A program made the translations under genes and the position numbers. A stretch of DNA of 64,000 nt from NCBI RefSeq assembly GCF_011089895.1, contig NZ_JAANAT010000006.1:177521-241520 (forward strand). The letters are read 5' to 3'. The number at the start of each line of letters is the position of its first letter. Position 1 is the stretch's first letter. Source of the DNA: Mucilaginibacter inviolabilis (lineage in GTDB: Bacteria > Bacteroidota > Bacteroidia > Sphingobacteriales > Sphingobacteriaceae). The notes under the pieces were generated by a model that was not told the DNA's origin, made no database searches, and was given only the letters and a program-made list of their open reading frames with translations. Shown here in pieces: positions 33,220 through 41,896 of the stretch.

Positions 33220-36039
33220 TCAATCCGCTCCGGCATCAGCCATTTTTTTTGTTGTCTTTTTTATTGCTTCTTTTACCACTTTACCGGCAGGTGCTTCAAA
33301 CGCTTTAGAAACAATATAGGCCTGCTGCGCGGCGTGCTGTTTAGCAAAACCGGTAGCAGTACTACTGCCCTCGATGCGTGAAATTACATTCAGGTTGATC
33401 ACCTTATCATTATGGAACTTACGGCAGATATACGGCCATGCACCCATATTTTCGGGTTCTTCCTGTACCCAGATAAACTCGGTGGCTTTATCGTATTTGG
33501 CTTTAATTTTTAATATCTGAACAACCGGTGTAGGATATAATTGTTCTACACGTACAATGGCTATATCCTTACGTTTGTCAGTCAATTGTTTCTCCTGCAG
33601 ATCGTAATATACTTTACCGGTACATAACAGTACACGTTTTACCTTTTTAACATCAGCATAGGTATCATCTATCAATTCATGGAATTTACCGTTGGTGAAT
33701 TCATCAATTGGCGATACGCATTTAGGACTACGCAATAAGCTTTTTGGTGTAAAGATGATCAGTGGCTTGCGGAAATCGCGGTGCATTTGCCTGCGCAGGA
33801 TATGGAAGAAGTTGGCAGGTGTGGTGCAATTGGCCACCTGGATATTGTCATCGGCACAAAGCTCCATAAAGCGCTCTACGCGTGCAGAGGAGTGCTCAGG
33901 GCCTTGTCCTTCATAACCATGCGGCAACAGCATTACCAAACCATTACCTCGCTGCCATTTAGTTTCGGCACTGGCGATGTACTGGTCAACGATGATCTGT
34001 GCACCATTGAAGAAGTCACCAAACTGGGCTTCCCATATCGTTAAAGCATTAGGGTTAGCCAAGGCATAGCCATACTCAAAACCTAATACACCATATTCAG
34101 ATAATAAGGAGTTATAGATACTTAGTTTAGCCTCGGTATCAATAGTAGCCAGCGGCGTATATTCATCCTCAGAATCAATCAAGGTTAATACCGCATGACG
34201 ATGAGAGAAGGTACCACGCTTAACATCCTCGCCGCTTAACCTTACCGGGAACCCATCTTTTAATAATGTACCGTAGGCTAATAACTCGGCCATGGCCCAG
34301 TCAAATACCTGGGTGTTGTTCACCATAGCCCGGCGATCTTCAAATAATTTTTCGATCTTTTTAAAGAAGTCTTTGTCAGCCGGCAGAGAGGTTATTTTAT
34401 TACCAATCTCGATGATTTCTTCTTTAGGTACTGATGTATCCACAGCCGATACCAATTCTTTATGACTGGCTAAGTGTAATCCGCTCCAGGCGCCTTCAAA
34501 CATGGCGATGGTTTCGGTAAATCTTTCTTCGGCCTTTGATTCATCCAGTTTTTGCTGTAATTCATCACGGAAAGTTTTTTCCATTGATTTAAGCAAGCTG
34601 GCATCAATGCTGCCTTCGGCCACTAATTTCTCATTATAAATGATCAATGGGTTAGGGTGAGCCTCAATAGCTTTGTATAATAATGGCTGGGTGAATTTTG
34701 GTTCATCAGACTCATTGTGACCGTAACGACGGTAGCATAAGATGTCAATAAACACATCCTCGTTAAATACCTGGCGGTATTCCATAGCCAGGTTAACTAC
34801 GTAAGCCAATGCTTCTACGTCATCACCATTTACGTGGAAAACCGGTGAAAGCACAGTTTTAGCCACGTCGGTACAATAAGTACTGGAACGGGCATCTTTA
34901 TAATTAGTGGTAAAACCTATCTGGTTATTGATCACCAGGTGAATGGTACCACCTGTGCGGTAGCCATCCAGTTTTTCCATTTGTAAAACTTCATAAACAA
35001 TGCCCTGGCCTGCTACCGAAGCATCACCATGGATCAATATCGGGGCGATCTTATTATGGTCGCCGTTATATTTAAAGTCGATTTTTGAACGGGTAATACC
35101 TTCCACAACAGGGTCAACCGCTTCCAGATGCGAAGGGTTTGGACAAAGACTTAAGTGAACTTTTTTACCATTAGAGGTAGTTACGTCTGTTGAAAAACCC
35201 AGGTGATACTTTACATCGCCACCAAAAGGTGTTTCAGAATCAAAGTTTTTGCCTTCAAATTCAGAGAACACCTCTTTATAGGTTTTCTCCATAATATTGG
35301 TCAGCACGTTCAACCTGCCGCGGTGGGCCATACCGATGATAAACTCCTCGATACCCAGGTCGGCACCTTTATTAATTACAGAATCCAATGAAGGGATAAG
35401 CGCTTCAGCTCCTTCCAACGAAAAACGTTTCTGGCCCAAAAATTTGGTCCCCAAAAAGTTCTCGAAGGTTACAGCCTCGTTGAGCTTATTCAGCATCAAT
35501 TTCTTTTCGTCAACAGTAAATGAAGGTGTGTTGCGGTTGCTCTCCATCCTGTCTTCAAACCATTTTAATTTGATAGGGTTACGGATGTACCTGTATTCGG
35601 CGCCAATGGCACGGCAATAAGTATCTTCCAACAACTGGCGAATGTCGCGCAGAGTGGCAGCACCCAAACCAACTTCAACGCCGGCATTAAACACGGTATC
35701 CATGTCGGCTTCGCTCAGGCCAAAGGTCTCCAGCTCTTTGCCGGGGAAATAATGGCGACGCTCACGCACCGGGTTTGTTTTAGCAAACAGGTGACCGCGT
35801 GAGCGGTATCCGTGAATCATATTGAGTACATTGATCTCTTTTAAAAAGTGATCAGGGGTTTTATCACCGACATTTGGCGCGGTTGTTCCGGCAGGGGCTT
35901 GTGTATCCTTACCAAAATCAAAACCTTCAAAAAATTTCTGCCATCCATAATCCACCGATTCGGGATCCTGTTTGTAGCTGTCGTATAGAGTATTAATGTA
36001 GTCTGCGTTGCCGCTATTGATATAATTGAGACGATCCAT
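33220..36039 (-). CDS. odhA: 2-oxoglutarate dehydrogenase E1 component
   Basis: A 939-residue thiamine-diphosphate enzyme that decarboxylates 2-oxoglutarate and passes the succinyl group to lipoyl-E2. The N terminus MDRLNYINSGNADYINTLYDSY is the E2-docking helix found in this family. GMAHRGRLNVLTNIM, HLSLCPNPSHLEAVDPVVEG and IHGDASVAGQGIVYEV mark the ThDP/Mg region, and LLPHGYEGQGPEHSSARVERF is in the C-terminal transketolase-like domain. The frame is open nine codons upstream, but Met at 36039 gives the usual N terminus. A Bacteroidota-type -7 element lies 25 bases upstream. It is co-transcribed with odhB. Confidence 0.95.
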   Translation of the reverse strand: MDRLNYINSGNADYINTLYDSYKQDPESVDYGWQKFFEGFDFGKDTQAPAGTTAPNVGDKTPDHFLKEINVLNMIHGYRSRGHLFAKTNPVRERRHYFPGKELETFGLSEADMDTVFNAGVEVGLGAATLRDIRQLLEDTYCRAIGAEYRYIRNPIKLKWFEDRMESNRNTPSFTVDEKKLMLNKLNEAVTFENFLGTKFLGQKRFSLEGAEALIPSLDSVINKGADLGIEEFIIGMAHRGRLNVLTNIMEKTYKEVFSEFEGKNFDSETPFGGDVKYHLGFSTDVTTSNGKKVHLSLCPNPSHLEAVDPVVEGITRSKIDFKYNGDHNKIAPILIHGDASVAGQGIVYEVLQMEKLDGYRTGGTIHLVINNQIGFTTNYKDARSSTYCTDVAKTVLSPVFHVNGDDVEALAYVVNLAMEYRQVFNEDVFIDILCYRRYGHNESDEPKFTQPLLYKAIEAHPNPLIIYNEKLVAEGSIDASLLKSMEKTFRDELQQKLDESKAEERFTETIAMFEGAWSGLHLASHKELVSAVDTSVPKEEIIEIGNKITSLPADKDFFKKIEKLFEDRRAMVNNTQVFDWAMAELLAYGTLLKDGFPVRLSGEDVKRGTFSHRHAVLTLIDSEDEYTPLATIDTEAKLSIYNSLLSEYGVLGFEYGYALANPNALTIWEAQFGDFFNGAQIIVDQYIASAETKWQRGNGLVMLLPHGYEGQGPEHSSARVERFMELCADDNIQVANCTTPANFFHILRRQMHRDFRKPLIIFTPKSLLRSPKCVSPIDEFTNGKFHELIDDTYADVKKVKRVLLCTGKVYYDLQEKQLTDKRKDIAIVRVEQLYPTPVVQILKIKAKYDKATEFIWVQEEPENMGAWPYICRKFHNDKVINLNVISRIEGSSTATGFAKQHAAQQAYIVSKAFEAPAGKVVKEAIKKTTKKMADAGAD

Positions 36040-36063
36040 GAGAAACTGATCTTTAAAACGGTA

Positions 36064-36071
36064 CAAAAGTA
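36064..36071 (-). promoter_or_regulatory. Candidate -7 promoter element for odhA
   Basis: On the minus strand TACTTTTG matches TAnnTTTG and sits 25 bases before the odhA start, giving a short leader. It overlaps the longer reading frame and so supports the start at 36039. A convincing -33 TTTG is not seen. Confidence 0.4.
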
Positions 36072-36248
36072 AGCATATAGGCTTATATACTTCATAATTA
36101 ATTGTAAAGAAATTTACATATGCCTAATATCTGTGTTATAACGCACAGAATTGAACAAAAGCATATTTGATGGCATCATAAATTTCAAAATAGCTTAAAC
36201 ACGATGTGAAAAATACCGGCCGATAATTCCCTACACAAGCACCAACAA

Positions 36249-36276
36249 AAAAGGCTGTTTAAAAAAACAGCCTTTT
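36249..36276 (-). terminator. Terminator after the MACPF lipoprotein gene
   Basis: AAAAGGCTGTTT-AAAA-AAACAGCCTTTT, perfect 12-bp stem with A/T tails, 20 bases beyond the stop codon. Confidence 0.88.
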
Positions 36277-36295
36277 ATATAATATGTGGTGATAT

Positions 36296-37705
36296 TTATT
36301 GTTGCAAATAACCTATAATTCCTTCATATATCCAGCCATCGCGACCATTGCCAAGTTCATTAAAATCATTTGAGTACAGATGCGCTCCGTTTTTAGAGCT
36401 TCTGTAACGATATAATGGCTTATATCCGGCCACTGGCGAAAGATCCAAATAACCCGGTACACCTTCTCTTTTTGCCTGAGATGGAATCTCATTTACATCG
36501 GTTGTGAAAAAATGATAGCCACTGCTTAGCAAAAATCTGTTTAATGGAGCAACACCAGTCTTTGAGTTATCGTTGTATACATAACCCAAACTACCCTCTA
36601 CATTCCAATTTGGCTGGTTGGCTACCTCATTTGGATCGGTCACTAACATGCGATCGCCACTTTTGGTATTTAAGCACCTGTACAATGCTGATTTTCCGTA
36701 TTGAACCTGAACCTGGTGATTGGGTAAATAATCATTATAAATATAATTTTTAACCGCATTTGCCAAGCTTGGATCGGGGATCAATTCATTAATTGGAATC
36801 AGACCACTTTGTGCGATGTTGATTAATTCGGCATTTTGGGCGTTAGTACTGGCTTGCCATGCACTATAATCAATAGGCGGTGTACTTTGGGTGAATGAAA
36901 TTGTAGCCGGAGTAATACCTAAAGTTGGATCGCCACCATTGGTAAGATAATGCACATACTGATTAAAGTTGGAGCTACTTTGCGAATGATTAGAATTCAC
37001 GCCTGCATTAATAGAGAATATAGCTCCTAAACTGGCATCCAGGCCTGCTGAGGCAGCAGATTTCCTGTCAGTACTTTTGGTTTCTGATTGATAGGTAACT
37101 TGTAGTTTGGCACCTAAAATAATATCAGAAAGTACAAAAGCGCCGTATTGACTTACTATTTGTTGTGGCGTAAGCGTAGCAATATCATTTAAAAAATTTT
37201 GTGTTAAATATTTTTGCAACAATGCAGATGTGGCATTGAATTTCAATTCCCGCTGTTGTATCAGCAAATTATAACTTCCGTAAATATATTTGGAGTTAAA
37301 AGAGTTTGAATTTGAATATGCCGATGTTACTGAGCCTTTAAACAACGAAAAACCCACCGTAGCATTCAAATGTGCCGAAATATCTGAAGCATAAGCTTGT
37401 ACATTTTCACCGTATGAAAAAGATGAGTTTCTGGTTGTGTTTAAATTGGTAACTAACCGGGTTGGCTCGGTGCTGTAAAGTTTAGCGATATCAACCACCT
37501 GGAATGTTGTTGAACTTGAATTCGCATACTCACCGGTTACATCATAGCCATAACCCAACAAATCCCAAACACCATCTTTGGCCGATTGTGATTTCAATTT
37601 ACCGGTTGCTGTATTGGTTTCTGTTTGTTTTGGAGTTAGCTGATCTTGTTTTTTGCATGACCATAACATTCCCAGCAAGGGAATCAAGAGTAAGATTTTT
37701 TTCAT
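36296..37705 (-). CDS. MACPF-domain lipoprotein with C-terminal DUF5648-like repeats
   Basis: A 469-residue lipoprotein (signal MKKILLLIPLLGMLWSC, Cys17). Residues about 45-320 form a membrane-attack-complex/perforin domain. The signature region reads QYGAFVLSDIILGAKLQVTY (near residue 188-207), where the family usually has YGTH; the His is replaced by Phe. QQRELKF and Ser/Asn-rich segments that would form transmembrane hairpins flank it. The last 130 residues carry repeats of LYRCLNTKSGDRMLV, HFFTTDVNEI and LYRYRSSKNGAHLYSNDFNEL, matching DUF5648, a likely carbohydrate or surface-binding module. Family members of Bacteroidota include secreted antibacterial toxins. Pore formation by this protein is inference. 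Confidence 0.85.
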   Translation of the reverse strand: MKKILLLIPLLGMLWSCKKQDQLTPKQTETNTATGKLKSQSAKDGVWDLLGYGYDVTGEYANSSSTTFQVVDIAKLYSTEPTRLVTNLNTTRNSSFSYGENVQAYASDISAHLNATVGFSLFKGSVTSAYSNSNSFNSKYIYGSYNLLIQQRELKFNATSALLQKYLTQNFLNDIATLTPQQIVSQYGAFVLSDIILGAKLQVTYQSETKSTDRKSAASAGLDASLGAIFSINAGVNSNHSQSSSNFNQYVHYLTNGGDPTLGITPATISFTQSTPPIDYSAWQASTNAQNAELINIAQSGLIPINELIPDPSLANAVKNYIYNDYLPNHQVQVQYGKSALYRCLNTKSGDRMLVTDPNEVANQPNWNVEGSLGYVYNDNSKTGVAPLNRFLLSSGYHFFTTDVNEIPSQAKREGVPGYLDLSPVAGYKPLYRYRSSKNGAHLYSNDFNELGNGRDGWIYEGIIGYLQQ

Positions 37706-37916
37706 AAAAAGCGATAAGGATTTAATTAATATAATACGACAAGTATACTACTTATATTCAATAATAATATTAAGAAATAGTAATATTTACCAACTCTATT
37801 ATTTATAGATACCGATATTATAAAAATACGCAACGTAAATTTTCCTATACCTTTTGTATTGTAAAGAGGCGCACTTCATTGAATTAAATTTAAAAAAAAG
37901 AAAAAGCCTAAACTTA

Positions 37917-38009
37917 CGCTTTCACCAGACCGCCGGCCTCACCAATATGTGATGGTTGCCAGGTGGCTACAAAATCACCGTCGGCATCCTTGGAAATCTG
38001 AATAATCCG
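37917..38009 (-). pseudogene. Decayed 3' end of a DASH-type cryptochrome gene
   Basis: On the minus strand this reads QISKDADGDFVATWQPS, then HIGEAGGLVKA and a stop. It matches the last residues of the cryptochrome at 40026-41336 (QPKDAESDFVTTWQHSTIDE, AGDLVGA, stop) at both protein and DNA level (for example GGTGGCTACAAAATCACC versus GGTGGTTACAAAATCACT). The frame is closed by a TAG just upstream, and no other cryptochrome sequence is recognisable, so it is a relic. A short frame MKLIANGKEAVTRTILADYS starts at 38058 in another phase and may be a separate fused or frameshifted fragment. The surrounding 37706-38233 is otherwise AT-rich and empty apart from promoters. Confidence 0.65.
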
Positions 38010-38233
38010 CTAAAATAGTCCTAGTCACAGCTTCTTTACCATTTGCTATTAACTTCATATTTAATTTATGGTTAATATTTATCAAACCACAACAAGATGC
38101 TACTTACCATAGTAACAATTTATTATCAACTAATTGCCCGTAAATTATCCAACTGAAGCGCCACGTATTTTCTTAATAATTTCTTCATACGAAACAATCT
38201 CTCATTATCTATTTTCGCCGAAAATTTTAAAAA

Positions 38234-39880
38234 ATGAAATCAAGAACTCTGGTTTTTCTAAGTAGCTTATTCCTGTTTCTTACATTCGGGTGTAAAAAAT
38301 CCTCCTCGTTTGTGGCTGCTAAAGTTGATAGTGCAGAAACTTCAAAACTTAGCATCCATGCAACAAGTACATTTATACATCCCGGCATGCTGCATACTCA
38401 AGCAGATTTTATCAGGATGCAAACCATGGTTAATGCCGGAACGGAGCCATGGCTTTCCGGCTATAAAGTATTAGCCGCAAACGGCTATGCATCTCTTGGC
38501 TATAAAATGATTGGCCCAAGTGATACCCTTACCCGGACAAATACAGGTGGGAATTACCCCCATCTCATGCGCGACGCGGCGGCAGCCTATCAAGGAGCGC
38601 TTATGTGGAAAATTTCGGGCAATGCAGCTTATGCGAATAACGCCGTCCATATTTTAAATGCATGGGCTTCCAAATGCAAAGCAATAAGCGGAGATTCAAA
38701 TGCCGATCTTGCTTCAGGCTTATATGGCTACCAGCTAGCAAATGCTGCCGAAATCCTTCGCGACTATAGTGGCTGGGCACCAGCTGATTTTGAAAACTTT
38801 AAAACATTTATGCTCAACGTATTTTATCCGGTAGCTAATGATTTTTTAGTACGACATAACGGCACCTGCGATACACATTACTGGGCTAACTGGGACCTCA
38901 GTAATATGGCCACTATCCTATCCATCGGTATCCTTTGCGACGACGAGGCTAAATTTAACCAGGCGATAACTTACTTTAAAAGCGGCATAGGCAATGGCAA
39001 TATTGACAGGGCAGTATCTTTTATACATCCCGGAAATTTAGGACAAAATCAGGAAGCGGGCCGCGATCAGGGACATGCTACATTAGATATTTCATTGATT
39101 GGGGCATTTTGCCAAATGGCTTTTAACCAGGGACAGGATCTGTTTGCCTATGAGAACAATAAAGTTTTGGCACTGGCCGAATACACTGCCAGCTATAATC
39201 TCGGAAACACCGTACCTTATCATACCTATAACAATTGCAATAATGTAAATCAAACAATCATATCAACAAACGCCCGGGGTACTAAACGACCTTCGTGGGA
39301 ATTAATTTACAATCATTACACCAATTTGATGGGTGTTACGGCAACCTTCAGCAGCCAGTTTGCAGCCATGGTGAGACCCGAAGGCGGCGGTGGTAACTAT
39401 GGCTCTGACAGCGGGGGCTTCGATCAATTGGGATTTGGCACTTTAACTTATTCTGTTGGCACACAACCCATAGCTAATGGTACCTACAGACTAATTAATC
39501 GCGCCAGCGGGAAGTATCTGGATAATTTGGGTGCGACCACCAATGGCGCAAATATTGGCCAGGAGACATCCAGTAGTGGCAATAACCAAAAATGGACACT
39601 CGCCTACGGCGGCGGCTATTACAAGCTGACCTGTGCTACCGGAGGAAAATGCCTGGATAGTGATGGACATACTACTGATGGATCAACAGTGACACAGTGG
39701 ACAAGTGGGGGAAGCACCAATCAACAATGGACAATTATCCCTGTAGGTTCTTATTATAAAATTGTGAACCGAACTAATGGTAAATGCCTCGATTCAGGTA
39801 CAGGCACCGCCGATGGCGTTATCATGCAGTTTCAGCCAAGTAGCAGCAGCAATAGCCAGCAATGGACCATTGCACCATGA
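38234..39880 (+). CDS. Alginate-lyase-fold lipoprotein with C-terminal ricin-type lectin domain
   Basis: A 548-residue lipoprotein (signal MKSRTLVFLSSLFLFLTFGC, Cys20). The catalytic part (about residues 50-400) starts FIHPGMLHTQADFIRMQTMV and continues AWASKCKAISGDSNADLASG, CDTHYWANWDLSNMA and EAGRDQGHATLDISLIGAF, the alpha/alpha-toroid pattern of the alginate lyase (PF05426) family. Candidate catalytic residues are in NWDLSN and GRDQGHA. Residues about 415-548 form a ricin B-like beta-trefoil with QKW or QQW at the end of each of three repeats. It probably binds and cleaves uronic-acid polysaccharide at the cell surface. Exact substrate (alginate, glucuronan or other) is unknown. Confidence 0.85.
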   Translation: MKSRTLVFLSSLFLFLTFGCKKSSSFVAAKVDSAETSKLSIHATSTFIHPGMLHTQADFIRMQTMVNAGTEPWLSGYKVLAANGYASLGYKMIGPSDTLTRTNTGGNYPHLMRDAAAAYQGALMWKISGNAAYANNAVHILNAWASKCKAISGDSNADLASGLYGYQLANAAEILRDYSGWAPADFENFKTFMLNVFYPVANDFLVRHNGTCDTHYWANWDLSNMATILSIGILCDDEAKFNQAITYFKSGIGNGNIDRAVSFIHPGNLGQNQEAGRDQGHATLDISLIGAFCQMAFNQGQDLFAYENNKVLALAEYTASYNLGNTVPYHTYNNCNNVNQTIISTNARGTKRPSWELIYNHYTNLMGVTATFSSQFAAMVRPEGGGGNYGSDSGGFDQLGFGTLTYSVGTQPIANGTYRLINRASGKYLDNLGATTNGANIGQETSSSGNNQKWTLAYGGGYYKLTCATGGKCLDSDGHTTDGSTVTQWTSGGSTNQQWTIIPVGSYYKIVNRTNGKCLDSGTGTADGVIMQFQPSSSSNSQQWTIAP

Positions 39881-39926
39881 TGAATCTATTTTTTGAATTA
39901 TTAAAATAAGAATAACTAATACATGG

Positions 39927-39958
39927 AAAGCGATTGCTGAATAAGTAGCGATCGCTTT
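39927..39958 (+). terminator. Terminator after the alginate-lyase-like gene
   Basis: AAAGCGATTGCT pairs with AGCGATCGCTTT with one mismatch, then a short T tract. It lies 46 bases after the stop codon and before the convergent cryptochrome gene. Confidence 0.75.
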
Positions 39959-40025
39959 TCTGCTTATATAAATTTAGCAACAAAGAGACGCCTATGAGAA
40001 CAGAAGACTAAGGAGAGAAAACTAA

Positions 40026-41336
40026 TCAGGCCCCTACCAGGTCGCCGGCCTCGTCAATGGTAGAATGCTGCCAGGTGGTTACAAAATCACTCTCGGCATC
40101 TTTGGGTTGCATAACCGCTATAGCGTATTTACTTTCTTTGGCATCATTTATCCCGGCAATAAAGGCCCAGTTACCCCAGTTACTGGCCGGCGAATAATCG
40201 ATCAGCTTTTCTTCAAAATAAATCGCCCCGCGAGTCCAGTCGACTTTAAGATCATGTACCAGATGAAAAGCCACTAGCTGGCGGCAATGGTTGCAGATAA
40301 AACCTGTCGCATTCAACTCGTGCATACAGGCATCAATATATGGAACACCGGTTTCGCCATGTGCCCATTTATTAAATTCCAATTCATTAACGGTTACATC
40401 AGCCTCTTCGCTTCCTTCGTTTTTGGCTTTGATGAATTTCTGACCATGCTTTTTAAACATGAACCTGAAATAATCGCGCCAAAGTAGTTCCAGTTTCAGC
40501 ATACTGGCATTTTGCGCATAGCTATCGCCGCTATGTTTAAATATTTCCCAGTAAACCTGCCTTGGCGATATACAGCCTACCGATAACCACGGAGATAATT
40601 TTGACGAATTATTAGCGCCACCCCGGGAACCTTTAGGCTTAACAGCCTGTTCACTCTGTGAAAAGTATTTGTGCAACTGTACCAAAGCAGCGGTTTCGCC
40701 ACCCTGAAAATAGTTGGTAGCGCGTGGATCATCGATAGGTTCATCCAACCCTAATTGCTGTAGCGTAGGTAATTCACCTGCATCGGTTATTCCGGGAGTG
40801 ATGATCTGCTCGGGCGTAGCTACACAAGGACGCACATTGCTGTCCCGCTCTACTTTTTTCTTAAATACTGCGAAGCTATCCGGAATATCCTTAATCGGGA
40901 AAGGAAGATCTTCTTTATGATAAAGGGTATGACCGATAAAGTGTTTCAGGTTAAGCTTCAGTTTCCATAAAGCAGCTTCCACCTGCTCAGATATCTCGGT
41001 TTCCTCGTAAGCTACTTCCCGGTGATGATATACCTCGTTCACCTGATATTGCTCGGCAAGCTGAGGTAATATTTCGGCTGGATTACCTGTTCTGATGATC
41101 AGTTCGGCACCATAGACTTGTAAATTCTTGCGCAGATCGGCCACAGCTTCTAACAGGAAACGAGCCCTGAAACTTCCGGTTTTTGAAGCTCCGGATATGG
41201 TGCGTTGAAAATAGTAAGGGTCAAAACAATATACAGGCAGCACTTTATCAGCCTTACGCACAGCCTCTAACAAAATTTCGTTATCGTGTATCCGTAAGTC
41301 GTTTCTGAACCAAACCAATATTGTCTTTTCACTCAT
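40026..41336 (-). CDS. DASH-type cryptochrome
   Basis: A 436-residue cryptochrome/photolyase family protein. The N-terminal domain starts TILVWFRNDLRIHDNEIL, and VLPVYCFDPYYF plus the long RARFLLEAVADLRKNLQ segment are DASH-like. In the FAD domain, KLELLWRDYFRFMFKKHG and ELNATGFICNHCRQLVAFHLVHDL then PASNWGNWAFIAGIN are visible. DASH members repair CPDs in single-stranded DNA or act as light sensors. The C terminus DAESDFVTTWQHSTIDEAGDLVGA departs from the usual YDPxGxYVxxWxPEL. The frame is open 13 codons further upstream; ATG 41336 fits the family. Its upstream region carries the second copy of the duplicated element, 208 bases away. Confidence 0.9.
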   Translation of the reverse strand: MSEKTILVWFRNDLRIHDNEILLEAVRKADKVLPVYCFDPYYFQRTISGASKTGSFRARFLLEAVADLRKNLQVYGAELIIRTGNPAEILPQLAEQYQVNEVYHHREVAYEETEISEQVEAALWKLKLNLKHFIGHTLYHKEDLPFPIKDIPDSFAVFKKKVERDSNVRPCVATPEQIITPGITDAGELPTLQQLGLDEPIDDPRATNYFQGGETAALVQLHKYFSQSEQAVKPKGSRGGANNSSKLSPWLSVGCISPRQVYWEIFKHSGDSYAQNASMLKLELLWRDYFRFMFKKHGQKFIKAKNEGSEEADVTVNELEFNKWAHGETGVPYIDACMHELNATGFICNHCRQLVAFHLVHDLKVDWTRGAIYFEEKLIDYSPASNWGNWAFIAGINDAKESKYAIAVMQPKDAESDFVTTWQHSTIDEAGDLVGA

Positions 41337-41544
41337 CGTTAAACAGGGAGTTAACTGAATATATGCAGACCGCAAATTTGCAATTTATTTGTGTCATAAA
41401 CACACTTTGTTGCAATATTTGACACCGTTTCAACATTTTTTCGGTCTTCCGAACGGTTTTAAATGCTGTTTTTTAAAGATCCCGAATTACTTATTAGGGA
41501 TAAATATAAGTTATATCTCTAATATTACAATAGTGCTGCGCGCC

Positions 41545-41830
41545 TCAAAAAACTTTTTAAACCCTTTATTTTAACACTTTTTTGCTCAAAAACAGGGCAA
41601 AAACGCTTGAAAAATGATCGAAAACACACTCAAAACCATCGATTTTAACACTTTTTAACAAATTTTCGATGAGTTTTAAAAGGTTTAAAAAGCATTAAAT
41701 TACAGATTGTCAAATAACTATATAAAAAACAGTCTACTTTGGTGCCTTTTTATCCTTTAAGCAAACAGCCCGGTTCTCCTGTTTGATCAGGAAAACCGGG
41801 CTGTTTCTACACAAATATACGCAATATTTG
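41545..41830 (-). promoter_or_regulatory. Copy 2 of the duplicated non-coding element, upstream of the cryptochrome gene
   Basis: Reading on the minus strand, it has the same order of blocks as 14789-15065: CAAATATTGCGTATATTT, the CAGCCCGG hairpin, AT-rich spacer, CTTTTTAAA, the identical 36-base block (41630-41665 on the plus strand), TCAAGCGTTTTT, TTTTTGAGCA, TGTTAAAAT and GGTTTAAAAAGTTTTTT. The element is followed by 208 bases with the palindrome GCAAATTTGC (41372-41381) and GTGTCATAAACAC (41391-41403), then the cryptochrome start. No gene lies in the 560-base gap 41337-41896. Confidence 0.7.
41763..41806 (-). terminator. Hairpin within copy 2; likely terminator of the SDR gene
   Basis: AAACAGCCCGGTTCTCCTG and CAGGAAAACCGGGCTGTTT form a 19-bp stem with one mismatch around TTTGAT. 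Position fits termination of the minus-strand SDR gene ending at 41897. Confidence 0.8.
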
Positions 41831-41896
41831 ACAGAGTAATAACCCCTTTAGTTTACGAAGATCGAGCTACTTCTTTTGCTGTTGTTGCACCTGTTA

